Below are positions 42,233 through 52,850 of a stretch of DNA of 64,000 bases, one piece after another. This stretch comes from Oegoconia quadripuncta (Eukaryota; Arthropoda; Insecta; Lepidoptera; Autostichidae): NCBI GenBank assembly GCA_949316235.1, contig OX438753.1:23058801-23122800 (forward strand). The letters run 5' to 3'. A program made the position numbers and the translations under genes. The notes under the pieces are model-generated. The model did no database searches. It saw only the letters and a list, made by a program, of their open reading frames with translations, and was not told the DNA's origin. Within the stretch, counting starts at the first letter, position 1. Every line of letters starts with the position of its first letter.

Positions 42233-42789
42233 CCCTTCTGTTTTCAAGCTCAAACTCAAATCATTTATTGCATTCCTTATGTATTGTTTTGATGACATTA
42301 TAGTGTACTGTATCAATAAGGAACCGATGTTCAACGATTTTCAACGAAGTTCAAAAACACTCTCTTGTCATTAACCTTCTGCAGGATCTCTTCATTGCTC
42401 TTTTTCTTTCCATCCAGCTTATTCTCTCCAATTTTCGCCAACACCACATTTCATATGCTTCTAATCTTTTTCTATCGCGTTGTTTAAATGCTCCAGATTT
42501 AAAAAGTTACTCATGCTTATTTCTCGATATCGTATCCAGGGTTACTCGCTTCAGATCCAACTAAGTGATGTAGTTTTCACAGACACAGAACTATAATATT
42601 GGAATAATAATAGACTCGCTCAACTCAGGCCAGGGTCTCGCATGCCAATTAAACTTAGTTATACCCTTGGGAACTATCGCACGGTACACGCGACATAGCG
42701 TCCGCAAACAAAGTTCATCGTTCAGGTAAAAATATCTGTCACCAGTTATATACAGATGGGATATTTGTTAGTTTGGGAATCGAAGACCA
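42233..42789. other. Unassigned AT-rich sequence
   Basis: No recognisable feature. Confidence 0.4.
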
Positions 42790-42945
42790 TAATGATGTCG
42801 ATTCGGATATACACCAACTAAGCTAAACTAAAACCAGTTTTTGTGCCGTCGCATCGTACTATTCCAGGGAGAAAGAGACAGTACTACTCTAAAACTGGTT
42901 TTAGTTTAGTTTAGTTGGTGTACATCCGAATCGACACCAATATTA
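42790..42945. repeat. Foldback element with ~48-bp inverted arms
   Basis: The arms are 42790-42842 and 42891-42945: TGTCGATTCGGATATACACC and AACTAAGCTAAACTAAAACC on the left, and the near-exact complement on the right. The arms differ at only a few positions. The loop is about 48 bp. This is a MITE/foldback type. Confidence 0.8.
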
Positions 42946-43084
42946 GAAAAATAAATAAGATCCTTATACGAAGCCTTTACGTCAATCGTACGTAATATAC
43001 CATGTAACAATATGTTTGTATGCAATCGTAACAACAAATTAAACATTTTGAAAACCTCCGACTACAATTTTTATATCATGCAGC

Positions 43085-43198
43085 ACTAGACAGGTGCGAA
43101 TTTTGTCGTGCTCATTCGCTTGGACGAAATATACAACACATCCCACTCGCAATCGTACGTCACGCGTGACACACGATGTCATGCTACGGGGATAGGCT
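43085..43198 (-). repeat. R7 repeat, copy 2, inverted
   Basis: The minus strand reads GTAGCATGACATCGTGTGTC, GAGTGGGATGTGTTGTATAT and TTCGTCCAAGCGAATGAGCA, matching 37105-37230. The duplicated block is cut by the window end inside this repeat. Confidence 0.65.
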
Positions 43199-43204
43199 AG
43201 AAGA

Positions 43205-43445
43205 AAAGATAGTGTTAAAAGCTAAATATCTTCGAAACGGCTTAACCAACACTTATCAAACTTAGCTAAGAATCTGTGCTCTTGTTTAGTCTTTAATATA
43301 AATAAACCGTACTCCAATCGGACCACGCATTACTGCGATACGTCCGGACAAAGTTAGGACACACTCGCAAAACGCCGTCAAACAAGACACCATTGTTAAA
43401 AAGAATTGCGAATATGCGACTACTCCACCAGTGCTTCAATGTAAC
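43205..43445 (+). repeat. Dispersed repeat R8, copy 1
   Basis: AAATATCTTCGAAACGGCTT then CGGACCACGCATTACTGCGA are shared with 52290-52385 (TATGTTCGAAACGGCTTTAC, CGGACCACGCATTACAGGAT). It is non-coding; class unknown. Confidence 0.45.
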
Positions 43446-43649
43446 AATTACTCGTATAACATGTATAGCTGTTTTTTCCTTTAGATAAAATTATTTTTAA
43501 CTGCAACATGAACGCTCTCCTTACATCCGAACCGTGACCCCGGTGAACTCGAACGGTTGGCGGAATGTTGCGTTTCTTGCCTTTGTCGCCGCGTCGCTGA
43601 TATACAGGCACGATTTTCTCGTTTATTTTATTGATTTCATCGCCCATTT
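43446..43649. other. Unassigned; basic minus-strand frame of 75 codons
   Basis: The frame at 43420-43647 begins MGDEINKINEKIVPVYQRRG. Part of it overlaps R8-like sequence and AT-rich DNA. I do not recognise it and suspect repeat-derived sequence. Confidence 0.3.
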
Positions 43650-43742
43650 TTTTTTTTTATTAAAAACTGGTTTCGCGTTTGACTACAATCTCACCTGATG
43701 GAAAGCGACGATGAAGCCGAAGATGTATCACGCGCAAGTATT
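43650..43742 (-). mobile_element. LINE-D 3' end fragment
   Basis: The minus strand has CGCGTGATACATCTTCGGCT, CATCAGGTGAGATTGTAGTC and an A-rich tail, the end of LINE-D. Confidence 0.65.
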
Positions 43743-44465
43743 TGCAAATTAGATTCTACTAACGATTAATGTGAAGTAGGTTTCTGCTCCGAAATCATCG
43801 AAAATTCAATGGTGTATAAGGGGAAGTTAGACGTTCAAATTAATTGCGATTTACATAGCTTGGTATCTCAGTATTTAGTAATTATAGCATATACAAAGCA
43901 AAAATGCATAAGGCTCGATCCCCTTCAGGGTTCCCCAGGGATCTATGTCATAACATATATATCGCTCAGGCTCAATGGTGTCGTTTCTATGCCACAAATC
44001 TATTCCTAACTCTTTCAAATTATGAGTACTTGACATGACATTTTAGTTCTCTCCCCTTATTTTGTCGTTCACAAAACCTCAAAGAATAAAGAACTTGTTT
44101 AGAAAACTTAAAAAAATATTTGATGTCGAGAACTATTTCTGTTCTTTGATCGATGAACTCGACTGTATCTGCACCATTTATTTTACAAAATTGGCCACAG
44201 ATGATAGCAAACGTGTCTCCTTCGAGCTTTCGTTTGTGGTTTTCTGACCGTATCCAAAATCGGCCGTTACACCCTCCCTCCCCGCATTAATTACCCACCT
44301 CTGCTCTACCGCATAATCCGCAGATGCGAATATCCCCCTGTAATATAATTTCATTAGCTCTAGGTTCTCTTGTGTTATGTAAATTCGTCAGATATTAAAT
44401 TATAGAAATTATGTTTTTGTGTTTAAGGTCATCTCAATTCATGAAGGTTGCAGCATCTGTGTTGG
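43743..44465. other. Unassigned AT-rich sequence
   Basis: Frames at 43809-44009 and 44062-44247 (+) have no recognised motif or splice context. Confidence 0.35.
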
Positions 44466-44930
44466 AGTTATATTATTTATTTTATTTAGGACAACTAACA
44501 GCTACACAATACAATTATGTTTTATAATCTTATATGTAGACAATGGAGGTCAACCAACTCCGTTATCCACGACAATTTTATAACTGCAGAGACAGAAAAG
44601 CATCCGAACTAGTTAATTTAAAACTTAAGTATCACCATCGTCCGACAGGACTTTCAAACACTGTTTCTTATATTGGTTTTTAGACAAAAAGAATATATCC
44701 ACATCCGTTAGATATTTATTATAGATGTTAGTCAGTCGACACAGGGGGGCACGCTCCCCTGCATGCGTTCTGCTTGTGTTAAACGCAAACAAGCGATGTG
44801 GGTATAATTCCCTTATTCTTAGAGAACGACTAGGTAAATTGTAATTAATTTCATTCACCATTTCCACACAATCAATATTGTTATGTAGCAAACTATAAAA
44901 ACATGCAATCGAGGAGTAATCGTCTAGTTT
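44466..44930 (-). mobile_element. LINE-J tail with 3' UTR
   Basis: The minus-strand frame from about 44923 reads DDYSSIACFYSLLHNNIDCV, then NYNLPSRSLRIRELYPHRLF and APLCRLTNIYNKYLTDVDIF, to a stop at 44625. The LxxLYNxxxxxDIF-type ending resembles the C-terminus of LINE-H (LVRGYNTLFKKTDVDMF), so the two are probably related families. The 3' UTR ends in a TTTATTTTATTTAGG tract. Confidence 0.7.
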
Positions 44931-45085
44931 TCAATGTAGGTAAGGAAAATTTTTCTAAAAGCCTGCTGTAGGATGATTTAGTTGTTAATGTATAAATTTA
45001 ATGATTTAGCTTCAGTCATCATTTATAATCATTCCAGATAATATAATTCAAAGCCAATTAATAATTGTTTTTCTTTTGTCCACAG

Positions 45086-45187
45086 TCATGGCGAAGACCT
45101 GATCGTGACGCCATTCGCGCAGGTGCTGGCCAGCCTGCGCAGTGTCCGCAACAATTTCTTATGCCTCACCAACGTGCCGGTGGCTAA
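45086..45187 (+). CDS. dnc: dunce / PDE4 cAMP phosphodiesterase: one internal exon (end of UCR1)
   Basis: The 102-bp exon is bounded by TTTTCTTTTGTCCACAG and the consensus donor GTAAGT. From the second base it reads [18 protein letters not shown] then [15 protein letters not shown]. This is nearly identical to the (I)[18 protein letters not shown] segment of long-form PDE4/dunce proteins. It is the C-terminal part of upstream conserved region 1, which pairs with UCR2 to regulate the cAMP-hydrolysing catalytic domain. The exon starts with the last base of a codon and ends with two bases of the next (AA), so both introns are phase 2 and skipping would keep frame. Codon use is GC-richer than everything around it. 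The catalytic domain and UCR2 are not in the window and should lie in the + direction. No neighbouring exon was found. Confidence 0.95.
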   Translation, partial: SWRRPDRDAIRAGAGQPAQCPQQFLMPHQRAGG

Positions 45188-45589
45188 GTAAGTACCTATG
45201 CATTATTTCTGTAAAAAATCTACATGGGGCATACTGAAGGCACTCGGTATCATACGCAGCTATAAATAAGTGGCATTCTAATGCCACCTTGAACACCAGA
45301 GTAATTATTGTTGGTACCAGGCTAACATACCCAAACAAAAGTTATCTTCTCCACGATATCTGTCAAGGATAAAGTGGTTGCTTAGAAACGTTAGCCTTTA
45401 CCTTACATACTCAGTCGAAGGTACGAGACTGTGCCCTCGGTGACTTTATTGTAGGCGACAGGATACCACCGGTACCAGGCACACATAATCAACAAAAAGT
45501 CATCTCGTGCTCTTGCGAATCCGAGCTCTTTCTACAAGTCTATTTTCTTGTCTCTTGTATTAAATTATACCCTTTCTGGGATTTGATGT
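45188..45589. other. dunce intron sequence, unassigned
   Basis: Starts with the GTAAGT donor. No clear repeat; a weak similarity to 39120-39240 was noted. Confidence 0.5.
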
Positions 45590-46022
45590 GAAGCGTGCTA
45601 TTCGTGCCATTTATAAATTAGGACCTAGAGTATGAGAAAAAAGGAATAAGAACCAGTTATCTGTTTATGTTAGCCGACTTCACAAAGTTAGTAAATCCTT
45701 CAAAGGGCAATGTATACGCTTTTATAATAAGGTTCCAGTAGCCATTGAACATTTATTTGCCTTTAAATAAATTTAAAACTATTTGAATGACTATTTGAAT
45801 GATAAGCAAGCATGGACATAGTTGTCTTATTATATTCATATAATTATCAAATCGCAACCTATAATCTGTTTAAAAGAGCAACCCTAGAGTTTCTTGCTCG
45901 TTCTTCTCTGGGGAGTCAGCTTTGTGAATGAGCAGTAAATTTAAAATATAATGTAATATTAATAGTGACGTTTTCAAGTGATAATTTTATCCTATGAAAT
46001 AAAATATTTTGATTTGATTTGA
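45590..46022 (+). mobile_element. LINE-A tail, internally deleted
   Basis: KRAIRAIYKLGPR at 45592-45630 is joined directly to RNKNQLSVYVSRLHKVSKSF, so about 130 bp are missing relative to 48020-48410. A second deletion precedes NDKQAWT. The 3' UTR is complete and ends with a TTTGATTTGATTTGAT run. Confidence 0.88.
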
Positions 46023-46064
46023 TAAATTACACGATAGCTTCACCAGTTTAAGTTCTATAATTCA

Positions 46065-46180
46065 TCTTAGTCATCCACTGCTGAACATAGGGCTCCATAG
46101 ATTTCCAGAGTGACCGATTGGCAGCGGTCTGCAACCAGCGACTTCATTAGACCGTCCGTTCACCTTGTGCGTGGTCCTTG
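46065..46180 (-). mobile_element. RTE-type LINE fragment
   Basis: The minus strand carries AAGTCGCTGGTTGCAGACCG and CCAATCGGTCACTCTGGAAA (RWLQTAANRSLWKS-like) and ends CTATGTTCAGCAGTGGATG. Confidence 0.8.
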
Positions 46181-46798
46181 ATACAGCAATTATTGTAGCT
46201 CCTGCAGCGAATCCATTATTATGACAAATTGATCAACAAAATTTAGTTGTGAGATGTATTCGCCATGAATATTGATGCGCGCTCTGTGAATGCTGAATTC
46301 AATGCTCTAATTTGCAAGAACATATAATATTTTATATTTATTTCGACAACGCAAACAGTAGCATTGTTATTTTATGGTCGAATTAAAGTCGACACTGTTT
46401 CCACGGGTAACCCAGATAGCATTTATTTATTTATTTACTTATTTACATAGAATCAACAGCATTATTGCAGAAATTATATTATAGTAAACTAATTCCAAAC
46501 TTATGCCAATTAGTGATTCTTATTACAACTGACAATAATTATCGTTATAATTGAGTGGGTAACGTTTTAATTATATTACAAGAAAATTTGTACCTTTACA
46601 TTATTATTATATAGGTATCAATAAAAAAAATATGTTATTGAGTCTAAATTGCATAGTATTAAAAGTCAAAGTAAAGAAATTAAGTAATTTTAAGCCAAAT
46701 AAAATTGTCAAAACTGTAGATCTATGTAACAAGCATGAGAAGATGATCTTGGAGCAGTCTGTGGCTTAAAAATACTTAATTACAGGTGGCTGGCCACT
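46181..46798. other. Unassigned; (TTTA)n tract at 46420
   Basis: The tract at 46420-46445 followed by CATAGAATCAACAGCATTA resembles the 3' ends of LINE-H and LINE-J on the minus strand, so a further LINE 3' UTR is possible. Confidence 0.35.
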
Positions 46799-47040
46799 TT
46801 TTTTTTTTATGCACAACGGATTGGTACTTGACCTCAATCACACCTGATGTTAAGTGAAGATGAGGTCGTAGGTGGAAGCGTACTTGACCCGGAAACCCCA
46901 ACACATTTGGGGGACTGGTTATCTTATCTCTGACAACCGGAACACAACAATGCTATTAACATTGCTGCTTGGCGGCAGATTTAGATAAGATGGTGGTAGT
47001 TAGCCAGGCGGACATTTAAATTGCCCTACCATCAACAAAA
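46799..47040 (-). mobile_element. S2 SINE, head missing
   Basis: On the minus strand from TTGATGGTAGGGCAATTTAA to TTGTGCATAAAAAAAAAA. The body is complete, the tRNA-like head absent. Confidence 0.88.
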
Positions 47041-48019
47041 TGGTCAGTCATATCCACCTCCGCATAGTACCTAAGAGGAGACTGCACCCCAAGAGTGGGG
47101 ACGTGTACGACAGGTGATACGTTGTTTGTATTTCACCAGCTAGGTATACTGCGAGAGTCATATAGCCCATCGAACATAACCTCCATTACAAGCCTCATTA
47201 CTCCATGGAGGTGGGAAAACGTTTTCATTATTACATTTTATGAGACAAGATAAGGATGGGTCATTATTTACAGTGACCATAAAGACACTTATTATTACGT
47301 GACTCGTTCAACGCGAAGTTGAAAAGGTTCGCAAGATTCTTCCGCGACATTTTTCTTCATAGATAATATTCATTTCCGAAGCGACACTATTTGGAAAACT
47401 GCTGTAAATATTAAACAAGTATGAATATTGTACAACAGCATGGAATATAGGTATTTTTTTATTGAAATTCTAAATTATAAGTGAAGTCAACACCCAATAG
47501 TGTATTTAGCGATTGTAATGCGATAAATAATTATTAACCTAGCCGGCACTGATGATGATGAAATGACTAAAATACTAGTGATTATCGTGATTACCCATCT
47601 AAGGGCTGATCAGGCCAGTGTTGCTTAACTTCAATAATGGAAAATTAATAATGAGGGCTACGGGTGCAAATTTATACATATACAAGAGCCATACAAGGGG
47701 CGAAACGCAGCAAACTGCTATTCAGCCCTTGGATTTAATTGCTATCTTAGATAGATAGATAAAACGTATATCTACATATTACAGGAAGTGTTTATGGTTT
47801 TCTAAATGTGGCCTTATTTCACAGTATTGAAATAAAATAACTACTGTGGTTACAACATATGAGTTGTACGTGTATAGCGGTAAGCCACTGATTTTCAGCA
47901 AGTACTCTGTGAAAGATTAATAAACCGGTAAAAGACCCGGTAATTGTGCGCGATATTGATTGTCATATGGCATATTGTTGTGAGGAAACGCTGCTGACAT
48001 ACATATGATTTTTGTTCTG
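47041..48019. other. Unassigned; small R6-like piece near 47080
   Basis: CTAAGAGGAGACTGCACCCC and AAGAGTGGGGACGTGTACGA resemble a common retroposon end. A short TAGA run occurs at 47749-47763. No gene seen. Confidence 0.4.
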
Positions 48020-48625
48020 CAGAAGCGTGCTATTCGTGCCATTTATAAATTAGGACCCAGAGAGTCTCTTAGAGATAAGTTTAAGGAAATTAATATCTTA
48101 ACAATGGCATCTCAATACATTTATGAGAATTTGTTATATGCAAAAAAAAAATATAACCTTATTCGCTAAAAATAGTGATAGGCACAATGTTAATACAAGG
48201 AATAAGAACCAGTTATCTATTTATGTTAGCCGACTTCACAAAGTTAGTAAATCCTTCAAAGGGCAATGTATACGCTTTTATAATAAGGTTCCAGTAGGCA
48301 TTCAAAATATGCCTTTAAAGAAATTTAAAGCAATCATAAAACAGAAATTATTAACAAAATGCTATTATAAAATCACTGACTATTTGAATGATAAGCAAGC
48401 ATGGACATAGCTGTCTTATTATTCATTTATTTATCAAATCGCAATCTATAATCTGTTTAAAAGAGCAACCCTAGAGTTTCTTGCTCGTTCTTCTCTGGGG
48501 AGTCAGCTTTGTGAATGACCAGTAAATTTAAACTATAATGTAATATTAATATTAATAGTGACGTTTTCAAGTGATAATTTTATCCTATGAAATAAAATAT
48601 TTTGATTGATTGATTGATTGATAGT
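48020..48625 (+). mobile_element. LINE-A tail, best copy
   Basis: The plus strand reads KRAIRAIYKLGPRESLRDKF, KEINILTMASQYIYENLLYA, then after a one-base slip in an A9 run KNSDRHNVNTRNKNQLSIYV, SRLHKVSKSFKGQCIRFYN and KCYYKITDYLNDKQAWT with a stop at 48408-48410. It is the C-terminal end of a reverse-transcriptase ORF. The 3' UTR of about 190 bp ends in a TTGATTGATTGATTGAT run, a simple-repeat tail rather than polyA. Confidence 0.9.
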
Positions 48626-50065
48626 CCAAATCTGAGAGCATTCTCTAATAAGTTGAAATGGTTTCATAATGAAAATCCTGTTTATTATCTGAATAAGTAC
48701 ATTAATATTATGTAAATCTTATTATAAAATTTTGACATGTTAGTGATGGACAGTATTAGTTAAACGAAAATTGGTGTATTTGAATATTGGCCAATGTAAT
48801 GAATTTTATACTGATGGGTATACCTGCTGCTATTTTTGATGGTTTACTGCAAAAAAATGAATTCTATTCTATTCTAACGAAGCGCAAAATTACCAATGCT
48901 ATATTAACAATCAATCCAATGTGTCAAGTCAATGTGTTCTTTTATATTTAGCAAGGCCGACTGGAAGAGATCCCTTTATGGGATAAGTCCGCCTTTGTAC
49001 TTAACTTTAAGTTACATTTAATTTATCAATTTCAAGCGTTTACAAGCAAACAAACAATAATAACTTTGACGTTAGTCAATGAGGAAACATCGTTGTAGAA
49101 TGACAGCAAGCGAACCAATCGCGTGGCAGTCAGAACATAAATAAATATGCTTATGTACTAGATTCCCCTGACTATGGGTGAAATCTTAAAGAAATGCAAC
49201 CTTTATAGCACCAAAAACAATATTTCAGTTTATATGTGTATTTATAGTGTACAGCAGAATTAGCCCTTAGCAACATTCGAAACTAAAATCGGGTCCAAAC
49301 ACCGAAATGTCTGTCGTCCTTTTTAAAGTACAAATGTTCTGATGAAACATCGCATTTGTTTTGTAAACAACTTACAACGTGCAACGTCAGACGTTAATAA
49401 CATAATTACTCCTCCAGTGCTGCAATCAATCAACCGGTGTTAATTATATGAAGTTACGACTTCAACAATTCAACGACAATTTTATTGATGGTGGAAAAAA
49501 TGTACAATGTGTCTTATTTGAAATGTCATTGATGACGTGCCTGTATCACTGATTAATTAATCGCTTTGTCACACTCTAGGCGTTAGTCAGCAACGGAACC
49601 AAATTTATAAAATTTGAACAGGTTCAGGTTTTTAAAATCTTAATGGAATCGTTTCCAAAGTCAACTATGACCTTTGTTGAATCTAAAGATATTCAAGGCA
49701 TTTTCTGTCCAGGAGGATTTGTCCATGTTTCTCTTATGAATACTGTTAATATACTAATTATCATTGCTGAGATCAAAGGTTGGCTTTAAAGGGGGATTAA
49801 TTTGACGAAAATTTACAATATTTGTGAAATCACCAGTGGCTTCTTATAAGAGTGTTCTTTGCTTCGGACGGCACGGTCCCGGGTCTTTTACATTGAAGGT
49901 ATTCGTTACGCCAAGTCTGTGCTATACTGGCGGCTTGGAAACACTCGACTGATACAAGTCCACCTGCACTGGGCCCACGTAGTCTATTAAGGTCTATACT
50001 CTCCCTTACTGAGACGAGTCCCAACCTTGAGGACGTGGGTTGATGAGATATAGTACAAAATCATA
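48626..50065. other. Unassigned; a LINE-like (TTCTA)n end at 48865
   Basis: ATGAATTCTATTCTATTCTA at 48857-48876 looks like a simple-repeat LINE tail. Minus-strand frame 49830-50024 has no domain that I recognise. The rest is AT-rich and non-coding. Confidence 0.35.
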
Positions 50066-50300
50066 AGATTCAATCACACCTGATGTTAAGTGAAGATGAA
50101 ATCGAAGGTGGAAGCGTACTCACCCGGAAACCCCAACACATTTGGGGGACGGCTGTCTTATCTCTGACAACCGCAACACAACAATGCTATTAACATTACT
50201 GTTTGGCGGCAGATTTAGATAAGATGGTGGTAGCTAGCCAGGCGGACATTCAAAATGCCCTACCAACAACCAAATGCCCCACCACCAAAAACCAAACCAA
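50066..50300 (-). mobile_element. S2 SINE, head missing
   Basis: On the minus strand the body runs from GGTTTTTGGTGGTGGGGCAT to TCACTTAACATCAGGTGTGA. The segment GGTAGGGCATTTTGAATG is preceded by a short tandem duplication of TTGGTGGTRGGGCATTTGG. Confidence 0.85.
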
Positions 50301-50359
50301 CGTGGAAAAAATCAAATATTCGATATCTGCACTATAAGTACCTAACGCGTAGATATTAT
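50301..50359. other. Spacer
   Basis: Short AT-rich spacer ending in an ATTATTATTACC run. Confidence 0.4.
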
Positions 50360-51115
50360 TATTACCATCATCATTATCAGCCCGTAAACATCCCACTGCA
50401 GGGATATAGGGCCTTCCCTCGTATATGAGGGAGTAAGGGCCATGGGACTTCACATGCCTTAAAATTTTTATTTCTCAGGCATGCAGGTTTCCTCACGATG
50501 TTTTCCTTCACCGTTTAAGAGCAGTCGGATAAATGCACATACGTAATTTTTGAGATACGAGAACATTGAGCTTGTTCAAAAAACATCTTAGGGCACATTT
50601 AATGGAAAAACAAAAAATTGGAATTGCAAAGCGTTACCTGTAGTGGAACTGCCTATGTACTTCTCTTTTTCTTTTTGTCACATCATTGTCATTAATTTAA
50701 ATTACTACTCAACACTAGCTGTATCAACAACCGACACTTTTCACTCGCGATTGACCACAAATGTACACGCAGACGGGAACATGCACGTACTTTTATGCAC
50801 TCGTACTTGTAGGGGTTGTAACTGAAAACCAGTGTTTCGCTCTTTGAGTGATGTGCCACACTGAGTTATAACCCATTTGTGCTACTGCGGCACACACTCG
50901 CTCTTTGTATTTTCTAGTCTTTACGTTTATTGTATGTATATTTCTTTGTAATTTAAAAATTGTGTAATTGTGTGAACGCAGTGGCGTAAATAAATGCTTA
51001 TCTATCTATCTATCTAATTAAATTAAATTTTAAAACTCGTTGGTGCATGGCCTGCTTGGGAATCGAACCCGGAATGGGAAATTGGGAGACCGCGTTTTAT
51101 CCGCTGAGCTACCGA
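50360..51115 (-). mobile_element. S4 SINE split by LINE-K
   Basis: The S4 tail is at 50360-50556 and the tRNA-like head at 51030-51115 (minus strand: GCGTCGGTAGCTCAGCGGAT, CCGGGTTCGATTCCCAAGC). The two halves continue each other as in the unbroken copy at 29345-29685. Box A and box B are both still legible. Confidence 0.85.
50557..51020 (+). mobile_element. LINE-K 5'-truncated copy inside S4
   Basis: Begins at GAGATACGAGAACATTGAGC with TSLRAHLMEKQKIGIAKRYL (broken coding tail). About 330 bp of 3' UTR follow and end GTAAATAAATGC and TTATCTATCTATCTATC. The insertion duplicated an AATT-rich sequence at both ends. Confidence 0.75.
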
Positions 51116-51684
51116 CGCTTTTACTACGTATAACATATCAGAAAGCACTCTCGAAGCCAAGCATAAAACGCGCAATCATGCCCCATTTCCCTCTTCATAA
51201 ATCTCGACACAGAAGAAATGGGTTGGCCTTCAATGCAGCCTGATAATAGCTCGCTTACTTCCATGGACCAAGAATACCGAAAACGTGAGCTAAAATAGAA
51301 AGTGCTTATTCACGATCTTGCACGATGTAAAGCCAAATTTGGAACAACATTTCGACCTTGAAGCATATAAATGCGGTTTGACTGTTGTCAGATTACTTAT
51401 TATTCGTGACGTTGTAGGTGTAACCGGTCCAATGAATACCAAGATCAAGGGTATTGTGTAACACAGCGAAAAGTTGGGAGCTACTTTACCCTAAACAATA
51501 GAATACATTAATCTAGCCGTGAAATTTGGTCGGGTTCGATGAACTGTTTTATTTATTTATTTGATGCTGGATATTATTTTCACATTTTTCAATTAGGAAC
51601 AGTTCTTGGTAATGATATTTTAATAGGAATGAATTTGAAATCATACAATAGATGTTATTAACAAAGCTACGCTAAGTATTAGGT
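51116..51684. other. Unassigned AT-rich sequence
   Basis: No recognised feature. Confidence 0.4.
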
Positions 51685-52078
51685 ATGAAGAATTTTATTA
51701 AGACCGTTTTCTCCATACAAACATTTTTGATTTTTTTTTTTGGGAACGGCAAATTGAAATTTAGCTATACTTTGTGTGTATTATCGGATAACATTAAGTT
51801 AAGTATAGGCATTAATTTTCAAAAGTAACCACTTTATAAAAGTTTCAGCGAATCTAAGAAATGATTATGGGAAGCACATGAAAAGAGCTCTGTTCAAATT
51901 TTTTTTTATTATGTGATTTAGCCCAGAAATTAAAAAAATATTGCATGAGAAACCATGAAATAATATTCCATTTTCCAAATAAAAACAAATTTGGATATAG
52001 ATTTGAAAATCGCAGGAATTGGTACATACGATTAACAAGGAAAAAACCTCTAATTTCATAGGTAAAGACCCAATATTA
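51685..52078. mobile_element. MITE M1, copy 2, left end lost
   Basis: Colinear with 5326-5718 from TATGAAGAATTT to TTTCATAGGTAAAGACCC. The left inverted repeat is deleted. Differences are substitutions and small indels in A/T runs. Confidence 0.8.
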
Positions 52079-52284
52079 GTGAAACAGAAGGGCTGAATAA
52101 GTTTGAGAATAGTAACTAGAAAATGAAAATTTAAAAAAAACCCCGCAACCTTGATTGCTGGTTATATCTTTTAGGATGACCTAAACCAAAACCCGATCTT
52201 CACCGTTGACCTTAACTGATTTCCATAAATATAAAAAAAATATAGAAAACCCTCAAAAGACTATGATATCATCTAATTACATCA

Positions 52285-52485
52285 AAAACTGTGTTGAAAA
52301 CTAAATATGTTCGAAACGGCTTTACCAATTTTCGTTCAGTCTTTCACAAGACCACACTCAAACCGGACCACGCATTACAGGATACGTTTCCAGACACAAA
52401 CACACAACGCTGTCAAACAGAGCATTTGTCAATTTCAATCGTATTTTACAATTTTAACATTGTCCTTAATAATTGACATGGAATT
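52285..52485 (+). repeat. R8 repeat, copy 2
   Basis: See 43205-43445. Shared blocks are TCGAAACGGCTT and CCGGACCACGCATTAC. Confidence 0.45.
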
Positions 52486-52539
52486 ATAATATTAATTTTC
52501 GAAACTAAGCTAATTGGGTATCTACTGTAATATATTTTG

Positions 52540-52722
52540 TTTTTTTTTTTTTTTTTTGCAAAAATTTCCTACCATCTTAGATAAGCCTATATACCTTAGA
52601 TAAATAACTAACCATTTTTTTGTATGCCAAAATGGTAGATCACAGTGTTACTTATACCATAATATTTACTAACATCTTTTATACCTGTGTTTCACATTAT
52701 TAAATTGAATTGAATTGAATTG
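52540..52722 (+). mobile_element. LINE 3' UTR with (ATTGA)n tail
   Basis: AT-rich sequence ending TTAAATTGAATTGAATTGAA. A simple-repeat tail of this kind ends several LINE families here. No coding part is left. Confidence 0.45.
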
Positions 52723-52754
52723 AACTTGTGTTCGTTGGGGGTAAAAATGATCGT

Positions 52755-52850
52755 ACTCAGACGTTGTATCGCCCATGAATCGAACCCCGCACACCGCTTT
52801 TGCATGGCAGTCGTATTGCGGAATTACTGTGCTATTGCGATTAGTCAACT
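52755..52850 (-). mobile_element. tRNA-like SINE head, separate family
   Basis: The minus strand reads TAATCGCAATAGCACAGTAA, then GCAAAAGCGGTGTGCGGGG and TTCGATTCATGGGCGATAC. The GGTTCGATTC box B and overall length resemble a tRNA-derived head. It differs from S1-S4. Confidence 0.45.

Larger units (their letters stand above)
32485..43124. repeat. Left copy of the 10.64-kb duplicated block
   Basis: Repeated at 53361-64000 at a constant offset of 20,876 bp. Every open frame in the block recurs with identical translation and spacing, and all lines that I compared by eye are the same. The left edge coincides with the first base after the N gap in the other copy; the right edge is set by the end of the window and may extend further. 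Confidence 0.95.

Noticed and set aside
49830..50024. 64-codon minus-strand frame
   Set aside because: No domain, no splice context; borders on repeats.
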